64,000 nt of DNA from Achatina immaculata (taxonomy: Eukaryota; Mollusca; Gastropoda; Stylommatophora; Achatinidae), in the NCBI GenBank assembly GCA_009760885.1, contig CM019719.1:35381584-35445583 (forward strand). Direction: 5' to 3'. Shown one piece after another: positions 34,161 to 44,875 of this stretch. Position 1 is the first letter of the stretch, and each line of letters opens with the position of its first letter. The position numbers and the translations under genes are program-made. Below the pieces are notes generated by a model. That model was not told where the DNA came from. It saw only the letters and a list, made by a program, of their open reading frames with translations, and searched no databases.

Positions 34161-34606
34161 AGATTTCACTTTTCTTAAGTGAGGCATCCAGTTTTAAGTT
34201 TTTGTTTTTTTTCCCTTGCTTTTGTTGTGAGGTACACACATTCTGTTGGATGAACTGAAGCATATCAGGAGCTGGGTGCGAACCAGTTCCTTTTGCCATA
34301 AGAACCAAGAGCTCTGACTTACATGTTCCTGCCTGTTCTCACAAATACCATGTTTAGTTAAAATATGTTCATGGGGGATTGCCCATGTAATGAGGATAAG
34401 TCTGATGAAGTTAGAAATTGCTTTCTGTACAATGATGTTTTCATATACTAATATCTTATTGCCTGTTTAATTTTCATTAAGCTTTCAGCCATCTTTACTG
34501 GTTATTTTACACCTCGGGCAGGCCTATATGTGAAGAGTGCCAGGAAGAAAATACTGTGCTCAAGACGGGCAAGAAAACTTTCAACTGCAGTTAGGTGAAT
34601 TTTCTT
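34161..34606. other. Non-coding, nothing recognised
   Basis: Unique-looking AT-rich sequence between two tandem arrays. No gene, RNA or mobile element was recognised. Confidence 0.5.
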
Positions 34607-35022
34607 CATGGAGGTTCGTGTTAGAGTGAATCAGTATCATAGGTTCAGTGCTGTTAGTGTTGTAAACAGGAGGTTCATGTTAGAGTGAATCAGTATCCTA
34701 GGTTCAGTGCTGTTAGTGTCATAAACAGGAGGTTCATGTTAGAGTGAATCAGTATCCTAGGTTCAGTGCTATTAGTGTCTTAAACAGGAGGTTCATATTA
34801 GAGTGAATCAGTACCCTAGGCTCAGTGCTGTTAGTGTCATAACAGGAGGCTCATGTTAGAGTGAATCAGTATCCTAGGTTCAGTGCTATTAGTGTCTTAA
34901 ACAGGAGGTTCATATTAGAGTGAATCAGTATCCTAGGCTCAGTGCTGTTAGTGTCATAAACAGGAGGTTCATGTTAGAGTGAATCAGTATCCTAGGTTCA
35001 GTGCTGTTAGTGTCAAAAATAG
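34607..35022. repeat. 59-bp minisatellite, 7 units
   Basis: Units of 59 bp start at 34609, 34669, 34728 and so on (GGAGGTTCATGTTAGAGTGA, ATCAGTATCCTAGGTTCAGT, GCTGTTAGTGTCATAAACA). Variants (ATATTAGAG, GCTATTAGTGTCTTAAAC) recur in every second or third unit, suggesting duplication of multi-unit blocks. Confidence 0.95.
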
Positions 35023-35640
35023 TCTCCTCAGTGGAACTGGAGAAACAGAATACTAAGACAACATTAGGGAAAATAATGCTCCAATTTCAGCTGCACATGG
35101 TGGAAGTGTACAATGATTCAAGATTGTGAATATCGAATTTCTGTATATGGCAGATGTAATTATTCTGAAAAACTAATATAATAGAAAAGTATTCTCATAT
35201 TGTTCTGTTTGTGCAGAAAAAATTTTTTTTCCAGTGTTTGTGATAAAGTTTTTTTTTTTAATTTGTTGTGATAATTTTTTGATAGATTCTGAATTGATTC
35301 GTTTCTTTGATTTGCTTTTTTTTTCTTTTCTTTTCCTGCTTTTGCTTCAGCGTCAACTTCTGTTGAAGAAATAAAATGTTTAAGCTTGGATTTTGTGTCT
35401 TTAAGTTTGTTTGTTTGTGTGTCTGTCTGTCTCTGTCTGTCCTTTCTCCCTCTCTCACTCTCCTGTGTGTGAGCGAGTGAGTGAGTGAATGTTTAACTGA
35501 CTAAGTGAGCACAAAGCAGAAGAAATATTTTAGTTTTACTGAACACACACACATACACAGTGTCTGTCTGTCTGTCAAGTCTCACACAAAAAAAAGAGAA
35601 CACAGATTTTTCTAGTAAATTTGTGTATGTGTGTCAGTTT
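35023..35640. other. Non-coding with microsatellites
   Basis: AT-rich sequence containing (TGTC)n and (GAGT)n stretches at 35410-35500 and CTGTCTGTCTGTC at 35563. No gene was recognised. Confidence 0.5.
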
Positions 35641-35870
35641 TTCAAGAAGTTTAAACAATCATAAAACATACAAAATACAATGATCATTCATTCATTTGCA
35701 TGTCCCTTGTGGAACTTTACATCCCAATAAAATGATTATGCCTGTAAATTTGTGTGTGTCAGTTTTTCAAGAAGTTTAAACAATCATAAAACACATACAC
35801 AATACATTGATTTTACCTGTAAATTTGTGTATGTGTATTAGTTTTTCAAGAAGTTCAGACGGTTACAAAG
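35618..35870. repeat. Tandem triplication interrupted by a LINE 3' scrap
   Basis: Three copies of a unit containing GTAAATTTGTGTATGTGTGT and TTTTTCAAGAAGTTTAAACA, at about 35620, 35745 and 35819. Between the first two lies a 43-bp piece, TTCATTTGCATGTCCCTTGT and GGAACTTTACATCCC, matching the extreme 3' end of the F2 LINE family on the minus strand. Confidence 0.8.
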
Positions 35871-36299
35871 TGGAAACAATGGCTTAGTTTCTACTTCCAT
35901 TCTCTGCTACAGACTCAAAATAGGGCAGCTGAAATAAATATTTAATAACATAAGGCATCATAAGAAAAGAACGTGGGCAGAACTGAACGTAAGGTGGTGT
36001 GGGACAGAAGAAGCTGCACAAATTGTTGGCATCAATCGACAGCGTGAAAAAGTTTAAGAACCGCTCATCATCCAGCGCCATCTAACGCAATCTTTCTTCC
36101 CTTGGCCACAAAACAGAACGCAGATTTGGCACGATGAAAGTATAAGTTCAGCAGCGAGCGTCCCCCACCACCCCCCATTTATCTCTTTCACTCCCGAAAT
36201 TTCCTTGCTTTGCCATAATAAATTTTGATGTAAAGAAACTATAAGTTAATATATAATTTAAAAATATGGATTCGGTTAGAAATATTCCACGTTTCATTT

Positions 36300-37040
36300 T
36301 ATGTAGTTCAAAATTCAAACTCCGGCTTCACTGCATTCGAACACCATATATGCTTCACCACATGCCGTAGCATCCATCCATGAGTATGTTTGCTAATAGT
36401 TCCTGTCAGACGTTGGTCGTTTACGATGCGTTTTCTCGCACACAGTTCGGATTTCCTGCCAGCATCTTTAACTTGTCCCCGCTCCAGCAGTCTCTCCGCA
36501 GCTACTTGTTCTTCCATTCCCGCTCTTCATTTTCCCGCAGTCTGTCCAATACCCCCTTGTCCATTGTCACTCTGCCTTTTATTTTAACCTGTCCAGCAAA
36601 TCTGTCTGTCACATCATTGCCATGTACTCCATTATGCCCTGGACAGTAAAGCCACGTTAGACTTGTCATAGTTGACTGGATTAACAGATGAGCCCATTCT
36701 TTTCGAAACAAATTCTTTTCAGTCTTACGGAGTATACTCTGCGAATCCGTCACAATGACACCATTAACCAGGTCATGGGCAACTAACCATTCCATTGCAG
36801 CCGACACAGCCTCAGTTTCCATTCTCATGCTTGAAGTGGTGACTATAAATGCTCACGAACCCTGTGCCACTACTCTTCCATTTCGGTAGGAAACAAAACC
36901 CCAACCGCTTCTGCTGTTCCGAGTCACTGAGCCATCTGTATATATTACCGTGTCGGAATACCCACAGTGATGCTGGATGAGATCTTGCACCCAAAGTTAA
37001 GCTGCTCTTTGTGCCCAGTCTCGACATTCACGGGCCTTCT
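36300..37040 (-). pseudogene. LINE RNase H domain remnant (family F8)
   Basis: Minus-strand fragment read across two frames. From about 36950 it has an IYTDGSVT-like start and GWGFVSYRNG, then MRMETEAVSAAMEWL (the conserved E), NGVIVTDSQSILRK (the conserved D), LTWLYCPGHNGVHGNDVTDR (the His/Asp block) and a tail with QRLTGTISKHTHGWM. All four RNase H motif regions are recognisable, but frame breaks near 36830 and 36510 make it a pseudogene. The tail matches a + strand copy at 55430-55960. Confidence 0.85.
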
Positions 37041-37140
37041 GTATAATAACCTTTGTTAGCTGAGATCAGCCCTATACCCGTGACTAGTCATCACCTTTAG
37101 GCACGTCATCCAGATCGCAAACTGATTACAGCCAAACAGA

Positions 37141-37270
37141 ACAAAATGTGACGTATTCTCCCCCCCCCCCCCAAACCCGCTGTTATACTTGTATAGGTGA
37201 TGTGCTGTAGTATTAGGAGAGTAAGACTGTTCATACGTGTTCACAATAGTGGCGAGGGGGGGGGGGGGAG
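37141..37270. repeat. Poly-C and poly-G tracts
   Basis: A poly-C run near 37160-37172 and a poly-G run near 37257-37269 lie about 90 bp apart, so the two can pair on one strand. Confidence 0.8.
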
Positions 37271-37486
37271 TGTTAAACAGGATAATCTGGTGACAAGTTC
37301 CTGTTTGACACAAGACCCACACAGCGTGTCAAGTTTCGAAGAAATGAAAGCGTTTTTTTTCTGAAGCATTTTGAGTGCTCCTGGCGAAGATACCCACACA
37401 CACACACACAAAAAGAGCTAGTTGTTTAATTTTTCATCTAATTTTCGTGTTTTTATCTGTTGTGTTGTTTTCCTTTTTTAAAATGT

Positions 37487-37640
37487 GATCCCTGAAAAAG
37501 GCTTTCGCCGAAATATTGGATTGTTGAATGTTCATCATTTATACGTGCCCGTCTTCCAGTTCTTGTTCCCGCCCTCTTTCCCCACTTTTTCTATATTTTT
37601 CGTAAAACTAAACCATACACCTCCTTACCGCTGAGGTATA
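37487..37640 (+). mobile_element. Solo arm of a Penelope-like element
   Basis: A single arm homologous to the right arms of the two fuller copies. CCTGAAAAAGGCTTTCGCCG plus AAATATTGG, then GTTGAATGTTCATCATTTAT and AAACTAAACCATACACCTCC align in order. No coding sequence or partner arm was seen. It contains the best match to a hammerhead-like core (37489-37516). Confidence 0.75.
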
Positions 37641-37974
37641 TGGTCTCCCTTGTCCTTCCTTCGTCGCCTTCTTTAATGTGGGGTTATAGGATATCAACAA
37701 GAGCTCTCCATTTGTTTCTGTTCTGGGCTTTTTCTTCTATCCATCTCCAGGTGTAGCTGACCTGGCTTTCACCACAGCGGGTCATCAGTCTACGTTCTTT
37801 CTCCCCCCTCCCCCAGCATTAATCTTGCTGAACTTTTGTATGATGGCATAAAGACCTGATTTTTTTTTTAACATGAAAATATGAAAATCTAAATTTTCAA
37901 CCTAGTCCAGTTTTTATTTTCAGTTTACTCGAAAATATATATTTACATGGTATTTTTCATGAAAACTGCCAGTC

Positions 37975-38177
37975 GTGTTCATTATCTCAGAAAGATCGAA
38001 GGAAGAAGGACAAGAGGACGAAACTGACAGAGATGGATGGACAACTTCAAGGGATGAACAGGAACAGCTTGGCCGATTGCACTACGAAGACAAGAAACAG
38101 AGCAGGGTGGAGATTCATTGTGGCCAACCTCCCGTGGGGAGACGGCACATCATGATGATGATGATGATGATGATGAT
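37975..38177 (+). mobile_element. LINE 3' end with (ATG)n tail, family F9
   Basis: Short ORF2 C-terminal scrap: a basic Arg/Asp-rich stretch (EDETDRDGWTTSRDEQEQ) and SRVEIHCGQPPVGR in one frame, ending CGGCACATC before an (ATG)n run at 38152-38177. The layout equals the ends of the F1 copies and of 50812-51180. Confidence 0.7.
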
Positions 38178-38351
38178 CGTTAGCTGTCATTTAACTTCTC
38201 ATAGGAGATAACTGTATAGAAATGGAAGCAAAGACGGTTGGGCGTGGCGCTGAATATATCGTCCTCTATTATCTGAACAAGCGAATGAAACATTCTGTTG
38301 CTGCCAGTATGGCAAGACAGGGTTACCATTACCTTTTATATTAAGCTGTAG

Positions 38352-39835
38352 GAAAAAAAAAAGAAACGCAGCACTACTGTAGTCGTAATGGACTCCAAAT
38401 TTCAAACTTCTATCAAAATTTTATTTTACGGAATTAATGTTTCAATCTTGGCATGAAGAAACTTTAAGACTTTTAACAATGAAATGATATTCATTAAATT
38501 TGGTTTGGACTTTTATTCTTTGCGACTGAGGCCTCCGTTTCAGTAAGGTGTATGGCCTCCTCTGGCCCGTATCAGAGAACGACATCTCCTTGACATGGAT
38601 CCGATTATCCGTTGGATCTGTTGTTGTGGGATGACTGCTCACTCTTCCCTCAGTGCAGGAGACAACTGTCGGAGATTGGTTGGCGCCATGTCTCGCTGGC
38701 GGACTTGTCTGTTGAGTTCATCCCATAAGTGTTCTGTTATGGTTCATGTCTGATGACATGGATGGCCACGGAATGGTCTGGACGTTGTTGTCAGCGATGA
38801 ACTGGGTGGTGAGTTGTGCTACATGAGGTCGAGCGTTATCCTGATGAAAAATCGACCCTGGTACAGCCAGAAGTTGAAGGACGCGAGGACGAAGAATTTC
38901 AGCGACATATCGTTTGGCATTCAGGCGTCCTTCAATTTTCACCAGATCACTTCCTCTCATGAAGTTGTCGTCCCCCACACCAGTACACCTCCACCACCAT
39001 GTGGAGGAGCCTCATCCACTCAATTCTGGGCGTAGCGCTCATGGACTGCGGTAAACTCTTCTCCATCTATCGTGTCGCTGGAGCAGAAAGAATCATTCAT
39101 CACTAAACCAAACCCTTCTCCAATCATTTGCTACGGTCCATTGACGATGCTGGCTCGCCCACTGCAGTCGGTTCTGGCGATGCCGGTCCGTAAGAACAAT
39201 GTCGCTGTAGGGTCTTCTAGCCAAACGACCAGCGTCGTGCAGCCGGTTCCTGACCGTTTGATCTGAAATTCGATGAGCTGCTGTCATCGACTGAACTGTT
39301 GAGGTCGCAGATGCAAATCGATTCTTGAGGTGACGCAGCCGTATGAAGCGGTCTTCGGCAGGAGTTGTGACTGCGCGACCGGTCTGCAACTGAGCCAGTG
39401 TCTTGAAATCATCTCCAAAGGCGACTAATCGTGCTTCTAACCACATTAAATTGTCTGCCCACTACACTTTGTGACTGTCCAGTCTGTAAACGTCTAATGA
39501 TAATGAGTAGTTGTTCTGTAGTGAGATGAGCCATACTTGCGCATTGAATTTTCAAATGAATTGATTCGAGGAACGTCATTCTTTTATAGGCATTCAATAA
39601 CATGGTCAGTGAGTTTTGTGTTCAGTAAGTTTCACGGGATTCTCGTGAACCTATCATGAATACTGTTTTGACCAGTGTCGCTTTTCTGTGCTCATGAATC
39701 ATCTGCTGAGTACAGTTCAGGTCAGCACGTGAAGTTGATGTTCAAGTGAACGTTTCAGGCAATTTGCAATTGTCTGATCAGCAAACTTCAGTTTAAATCA
39801 CAACATCGTATTTGTTGAGTTTCTGTTTTTTTAAC
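38352..39835 (-). mobile_element. Tc1-like DNA transposon remnant
   Basis: Minus-strand transposase pieces spread over 39603-38540. They are an N-terminal helix-turn-helix part (LTTEQLLIIIRRLQTGQSQS, then TISRLWR), a second HTH part (DRFIRLRHLKNRFASATSTV, RISDQTVRNRLHDAGRLARR), RVWFSDE with the first catalytic Asp, FHQDNARPHVAQLTTQFIAD with the second, and WPSMSSDMN with the third. Frame breaks near 39090, 38740 and 39410 and stops disrupt it. Possible degenerate terminal inverted repeats share an AGAAACNCANCA pattern near 38362 and (complement) 39820; the exact ends are uncertain. Confidence 0.85.
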
Positions 39836-40369
39836 AATATAATTGTACTGTAGTTTTAGATCTGGAGACGACATTTTTATAGAAGGAAAAAAATCGTATT
39901 AATAGAAAAGAAACAGAACTAGGGGATAAATGACAGAATAAACGAAGTGCATGCACACGCTACAAGTTGGTTGGCATTTGGCAAAGAAAACTGGCAACAC
40001 TGTGGACGGAATTCGGTCAGAGGGGGAAAAAAACCAGGCAGCATTGCATTTACGTATGTGCCTACCTGAATCTCACAAAATGATATTGCTGTTGTTGTCG
40101 TTGGTGTTTTTGTTGTTATGAATAGCTTGTTACAGCCAGCTCAGTGGTGCCAATAACAGTTGTTTTTTTTTCCTGGCATCCTCTTTCTTGAGGAGAAAAT
40201 GTTGTTACCTAAATATTGTAGTTTTCATGATTCTGTCTTCTTGCTCACGTTGTGTCTTTGAATGGGAACCTATCAACCATGTTGCAAGAGCGAAATAACT
40301 TAAAACAAGTAGGCATGCTAGCAAATGAGCAGTGATTGAGGCAAGCCAACGAAAAACGTAGTATAATAA

Positions 40370-40616
40370 CAAAGGTAAGGAAAAGGCAGTTATCATTCTT
40401 GGGGTACGTGATGAGAAGAGAGAAACTGGAAAATATCATAGCAATGGGGAAAACTGAAGGCAGGAAAGGCAGAGGACGACCAAGAGAGTAGATGATAGAA
40501 GGCCTGACATTGTGGCTTAGGAAAATATCGGCAACAGAGTTACTCAGAAATGTCAAGGACCGAGATTTGTGGATGAGTATGGGGCATGGCCCATGATGAT
40601 GATGATGATGATGATG
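40370..40616 (+). mobile_element. LINE 3' end with (ATG)n tail
   Basis: C-terminal ORF2 scrap: QLSFLGYVMRREKLENIIAM, GKTEGRKGRGRPRE, then LLRNVKDRDLWMSMGHGP, a stop, and an (ATG)n tract at 40591-40617. The pattern GKTEGR-GRGRPRE resembles family F1. Confidence 0.8.
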
Positions 40617-40655
40617 ACAGCAATCTTCTTCTTCTTCTTCGTTCGCACTGTCTGT

Positions 40656-41740
40656 CTATATCTGCAGTCCTGTCTCTTGGATAAATTTCACTGTTTTTTG
40701 TAATTCATGTATGGAACCATAGAGCTTATCTTCTTTAGTGGTTTCACTGGGCCAGTAATTATTTCTCAGTGACTCGTAGTTGATGCAGTTCTGGAGGATA
40801 TGTTCCACAGTTTGGGGCACCTGGGCACATGTACACAGATTAGTAGTACCAACCTTAAACTTTGTATACATATGACTTCGGAGTCGGCTGTGTCCTGTTC
40901 GGAGACGGAAGATGGTGACTTGTTCCTTTCTGTTTAGCATGTGATAGTCATTATGTGGTGGTGTTTGTGGCTTCCTGTAGGTTTTTATCATGCTTTTCTT
41001 CTGATTATAAGTGATTGGTATGTCTGGTTGCTCCATTTCAGTGCCCTCTTTGGCCAGTTGGTCAGCTTTCTCATTGCCTGGTATCCCACAGTGGGAGGGA
41101 ATCCATTGCAAAGTGACTCCATGTTGTAAGCCAATTTTTGACAAGGCATCCTTAAGGTCTGGTAGTTTGTTGCACTGAAGAGCCTCCAGTACTGATCTTG
41201 CATCTGTGAGAATTACTACAGGACATGTATCAATTCTGGAGTCGGATAGTTTTTCAACTGCAGCAATAATTGCCCTAACTTCTGCATCAAAGTTGTTGCA
41301 GTATTTACCAGTGGGTATGGAAATCTTGTCAATGGTGTTGTTTGGATATTCAATATATGCTCCTGCCCCTCCATTCTTTATGGCATTATGTGCAGATCCA
41401 TCTGTATACACACGTATCCAGGTGTCACATGGATATTTGTCATCTAGAACACACAGTGTGGCTGTTGATTTTACAAGACTGCTCTGCATCTCACCATTCT
41501 GCACACCTTTCACTTCAGTCTGAATAGATATCTGTGTATAATCTGCTTCTTTCCATGGTGTATGCTCTGGTACAGATGATAATGGAGCGACTACAGTTGG
41601 AAGGTCAGGTATCAGCTTACGCATACGCTTTGCCTGATGAATGAAGCTGCTTCTTTTAAGCCGTCCTAATGCCAAGTTATTGAATCTCTCCTTCAGGGGA
41701 TGGCTTACATAGCTAATGACAGCAATAAAACTAAAGTTAT
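40656..41740 (-). CDS. LINE ORF2 C-terminus with intact RNase H domain
   Basis: An open minus-strand frame of at least 339 codons, continuing upstream of 41675 into HPLKERFNNLALGRLKRSSF, probably the end of the RT. The RNase H domain is complete: IRVYTDGSAHNAIKNGGAGA with the first Asp, NNFDAEVRAIIAAVEKLSD with the Glu, VVILTDARSVLEAL with the second Asp, and LQWIPSHCGIPGNEKADQLA with the His and last Asp. A C-terminal LRTGHSRLRSHMY and CTCAQVPQTVEHILQNC knuckle follow, as in I/Jockey-type LINEs. It is the least damaged transposon frame in the window. No RT catalytic box is attached, so it is a 5'-truncated copy. I could not locate the 3' tail. Confidence 0.88.
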
Positions 41741-41964
41741 AAATAATTAAATTAATACTTCATCTAATATTTCATCTAATGTTACTACTAAAAACAAACT
41801 AATAATCTAACTAATGTTACAAGTGAGGGATATAAAATTGTGGCAGCTATTACAAATAGGGAGCTAATTGTCTGTTTAGTGTTAGAAATGAGCTGACCTG
41901 TGGTCTAGCTGATGTTGCAAATTATTAAACATCAATTGACTTATGTTAAAAACGAACGAGTCAT

Positions 41965-42225
41965 GACAAACCAAGACCCACACTGCAGACACTGTTAAAA
42001 TGAGGAGGAAATAGCTGAACATTTCCTACTTCAGTGCCCCAGACTAGATGAGCTACAAATAAAACAGCTTCCAAGACACGCTACAATTGGAAACTGCCTG
42101 TTCCAAGACTGAACAACTACCAAGGCCAGCCCGAGTTTTTCAGTCAGTCATCAGCTGCCTAGAGTTTCTAGCTCGCAGCAACAGGAAGGTCTGTCCCCGC
42201 CACAAATAAGCGAACTAACAGTCTC
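41965..42225 (+). pseudogene. RNase H-LINE C-terminal tail
   Basis: A broken frame reading CRHC, stop, NEEEIAEHFLLQCPRLDEL, then SSQQQEGLSPPQIS. The C-x2-C...H-x4-C arrangement matches the terminal Zn knuckle of RNase H-bearing LINEs such as that at 40656-41740, but on the opposite strand, so it is a separate insertion. Confidence 0.65.
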
Positions 42226-42640
42226 ACTAATGTTACAGATTAGCGAGCACCTAACGTTTTCAATGAACTGAATAACCATCTCACTAATGTTACAGATTAT
42301 CGAGCGCCTAACATTTTCAATGAACTAACCATCTCGCTAATGTTACAGATTAGCGAGGGCTTAACGTTTTCAACGAACTAATCATGTCACTTTTGTTACA
42401 GATTATCGAGCGCCTAACGTTTTCAATGAACTAACCATCTCGCTAATGTTACAGATTAGCGAGGGCCTAACGTTTTCAATGAACTAACCATCTCACTAAT
42501 GTTACAGATTAGCGAGCGCCTAACGTTTTCAATGAATTGACTAATTATCTCGCTAATATTACAGATTAGCGAGCCATCTGACTAACGCTTCATATGAACG
42601 AACTAATCATCTCATCAATGCTACAGATTAGCGCCCATAC
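42226..42640. repeat. 53-57 bp minisatellite, about 8 units
   Basis: CTAATGTTACAGATTAGCGA recurs at 42227, 42284, 42337 and onward, followed by GCGCCTAACGTTTTCAATGA and ACTAACCATCTCG. Period 53 bp with a 4-bp insertion in the first unit; the right end is diverged. Confidence 0.9.
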
Positions 42641-42949
42641 CGTGTAATGTCTCAAATGAGTGAACTAGTAAGCCAACTGAAGTATGTGTTTTTAATAAAT
42701 CAGAAGAAACACATATATCGCCTCATTTCGAAATGTGACATTCATGTAGATTTAAAAAAAACATTTGATAAAGAACTGAAAAACGAAGAAACAGCTCAGT
42801 TGTCAGGGTTGGCAAGCCACAACCCAGTGTAACCTTCCCACAGAGCATAGGGAAAAAAAAAAAGCGGTACGTAAAGGAAGATCGGATATGACGCGGTCCA
42901 TGTAAGTGTTGCTATTTTTTACAGGCTCTTCTAGGGAGTATTGTGTTAG

Positions 42950-43140
42950 TGCACATATTTTCCTTCATTTGCCGGCACATGAGGGGGTGATGTGGTTAGT
43001 ATCATGTCTGGCAGTCTTTCCTTCCTCAGCTCCAAAGGGAGGCATCTACCCTTTTCTACGGCTAGGAAGACACCTCCGGGTGGATTGTAACAATCGACCT
43101 TCGCCATGAGAGGTCAGTGCACTAACCACTTCACTGACCA
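42950..43140 (-). mobile_element. SINE-B, tRNA-derived
   Basis: Minus-strand SINE. The head at the right end reads, on the minus strand, CAGTGAAGTGGTTAGTGCAC (A-box-like) and ATGGCGAAGGTCG. The body on the + strand has GTGATGTGGTTAGTATCATG and TCTGGCAGTCTTTCCTTCC, the segment shared with copies at 46.0, 55.3, 62.1 and 63.8 kb. Confidence 0.8.
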
Positions 43141-43264
43141 GTGACAGCTTCTGGGTAAGGGTGAGGCTTGCTTTCTCAGAGAGATCAATGTAGATCACAT
43201 TTTCACGCGTTTCTGTTTGTTTGGTTGTTGTTGTTGTTGTTTTCTTTTCTTTTCTTTTTGTAGC

Positions 43265-44300
43265 AAGAACTCTTAATTCTAAGCGCTGCAAGAATTCTTT
43301 ATTCTAAGAGCTGGCAATAACTCTTTATTCTAAGAGCTGCAAGAATTCTTTATTCTAAGAGCTGGCAATAACTCTTTATTCTAAGAGCTGCAAGAATTCT
43401 TTATTCTAAGAGCCGGCAAGAGCTCTTTATTCTAACAGCTTGCAAGAATTCTTTAATTCTAAGAGCTGGCAAGAACTCTTTATTCTAAGAGCTGGCAAGA
43501 ATTCATCATTCTAAGAGCTGGAAAAAAACTCTTTATTCTAAGAGTCGACAAGAACTCTTTATTTTAAGGAACAATTTTTTATAAATTTTTTTATAAATAG
43601 GAAACTACGAGGTTTTGGTACGGTAAAGTAAGAGAACAAATACTGTAGGATTAAACCTCGAAAAAATCGTAGACAAAGCACTTTAGTGAGACGTGAGAGA
43701 AAGAAAAATCACAAGAGAATTACCTGGGATTCGAACATGGACTCCGGTAGGACGAGCAGCCGTCTAGCCACGAGAGAACAGCGTACTATCGACTTAGCCA
43801 ACTAGCACCCCTAGTGATCTTGTGATTTTTCTTTCTCTCACGTCTCACTAAAGTGCTTTGTCTACGATTTTTTCGAGGTTTAATCCTACAATATTTGTTC
43901 TCTTTATTCTAAGAGCTGGCAAGAATTCTTTATTCTAAGAGCCGGCAAGAGCTCTTTATTCTAAGAGCTGGCAATAACTCTTTATTCTAAGAGCTAGCAA
44001 GAATTCACCATTCTAAGAGCTGGCAAAAACCCTTTAATTCTAGGAACTGGCAAAAACTCTTTAATTCTAAGAGCTGGCAAGAATTCTTTATTCTAAGAGC
44101 CGGCAAGAACTCTTTATTCTAAGAGCTGGCCAGAGCTCTTTATTCTAATAGCTGGCCAGAGCTCTTTATTCTAATAGCTGTCAAGAACTGTTAATTCTAA
44201 GACCCGCCAAGAGCTCTTTATTCCAAGAGCAGGCAAGAACTCTTAATTCTAAGACCCGGCAAGAACTCTTAATTCTAAGACCCGGCAAGAACTCTTAATC
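43265..44300. repeat. 26-bp satellite, about 28 units, interrupted
   Basis: Units of 26 bp (GAGCTGGCAAGAATTCTTTA plus TTCTAA) fill 43265-43565 and 43900-44300. They carry EcoRI-like GAATTC in many units and GAGCTC in others. A foldback SINE dimer (43566-43902) is inserted between the two halves. Confidence 0.93.
43566..43902. mobile_element. Head-to-head inverted SINE-A dimer (foldback)
   Basis: The left arm (43566-43790, minus orientation) contains AAACCTCGAAAAAATCGTAG, ACAAAGCACTTTAGTGAGAC, CTGGGATTCGAACATGGACT (complement of a tRNA B box) and the tRNA-like head. The right arm (about 43816-43902, plus orientation) repeats GATTTTTCTTTCTCTCACGT through CAATATTTGTTCTC but lacks the tRNA-like head. 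CTCTTTATT flanks both sides (43555-43563 and 43900-43908); because the host satellite itself contains this word, the duplication is only suggestive. Confidence 0.85.
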
Positions 44301-44594
44301 TGCGGTTAACAAAGATACCATCAACCAAAGAACTCAACTTTCAAGTTGCATTTAACAAATGTTACTACCTACTCAGCTTTCTGAAGCTCTAACGACAGGA
44401 TTTGCACTTTCAGTTTCCAAGAAAGCAATTCTATATGCCTGAAGCAGGAAACTCGATTATTTTATTTTCTCAGATCACAAGTTTATTTCATGTATGTATT
44501 TATTAATTTTTGACAACAAGAGGGGTCAAATTACACAGATGTGAGATATATTTTAACTCTGGCACGTCATTATGTTCGAACAAAAAAAAAACCC
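44301..44594. other. Non-coding, nothing recognised
   Basis: AT-rich spacer between two arrays; no features recognised. Confidence 0.5.
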
Positions 44595-44875
44595 CTTTCT
44601 TTCACTCCAAAACAACACTGGCAAGGCTGGTAGATCTCAGACCTAGGTTTCCTGGATGAGAAACCTGCTTTAACTCTTTCACTCCAAAACAACACTGGCA
44701 AGGCTGGTAGATCTCAGACCTAGGTTTCCTGGATGAGAAACCTGCTTTAACTCTTTCACTCCAAAACAACACTGGCAAGGCTGGTAGATCTCAGACCTAG
44801 GTTTCCTGGATGAGAAACCTGCTTTAACTCTTTCACTTCAAAACAACATTGGCAGGGCTGTTAGATCTCACACAC
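44595..44875. repeat. 78-bp tandem repeat, about 3.6 units
   Basis: CTTTCACTCCAAAACAACAC recurs at about 44597, 44675 and 44753, each followed by GGCAAGGCTGGTAGATCTCA and GGATGAGAAACCTGCTTTAA. A fourth copy (44829) is diverged (CTTCAAAACAACATTGG). Confidence 0.93.

Noticed and set aside
37489..37516. Calling an active hammerhead ribozyme as an ncRNA feature
   Set aside because: The catalytic G8 position reads A and no stem III or cleavage site could be identified, so it is reported only as a finding.
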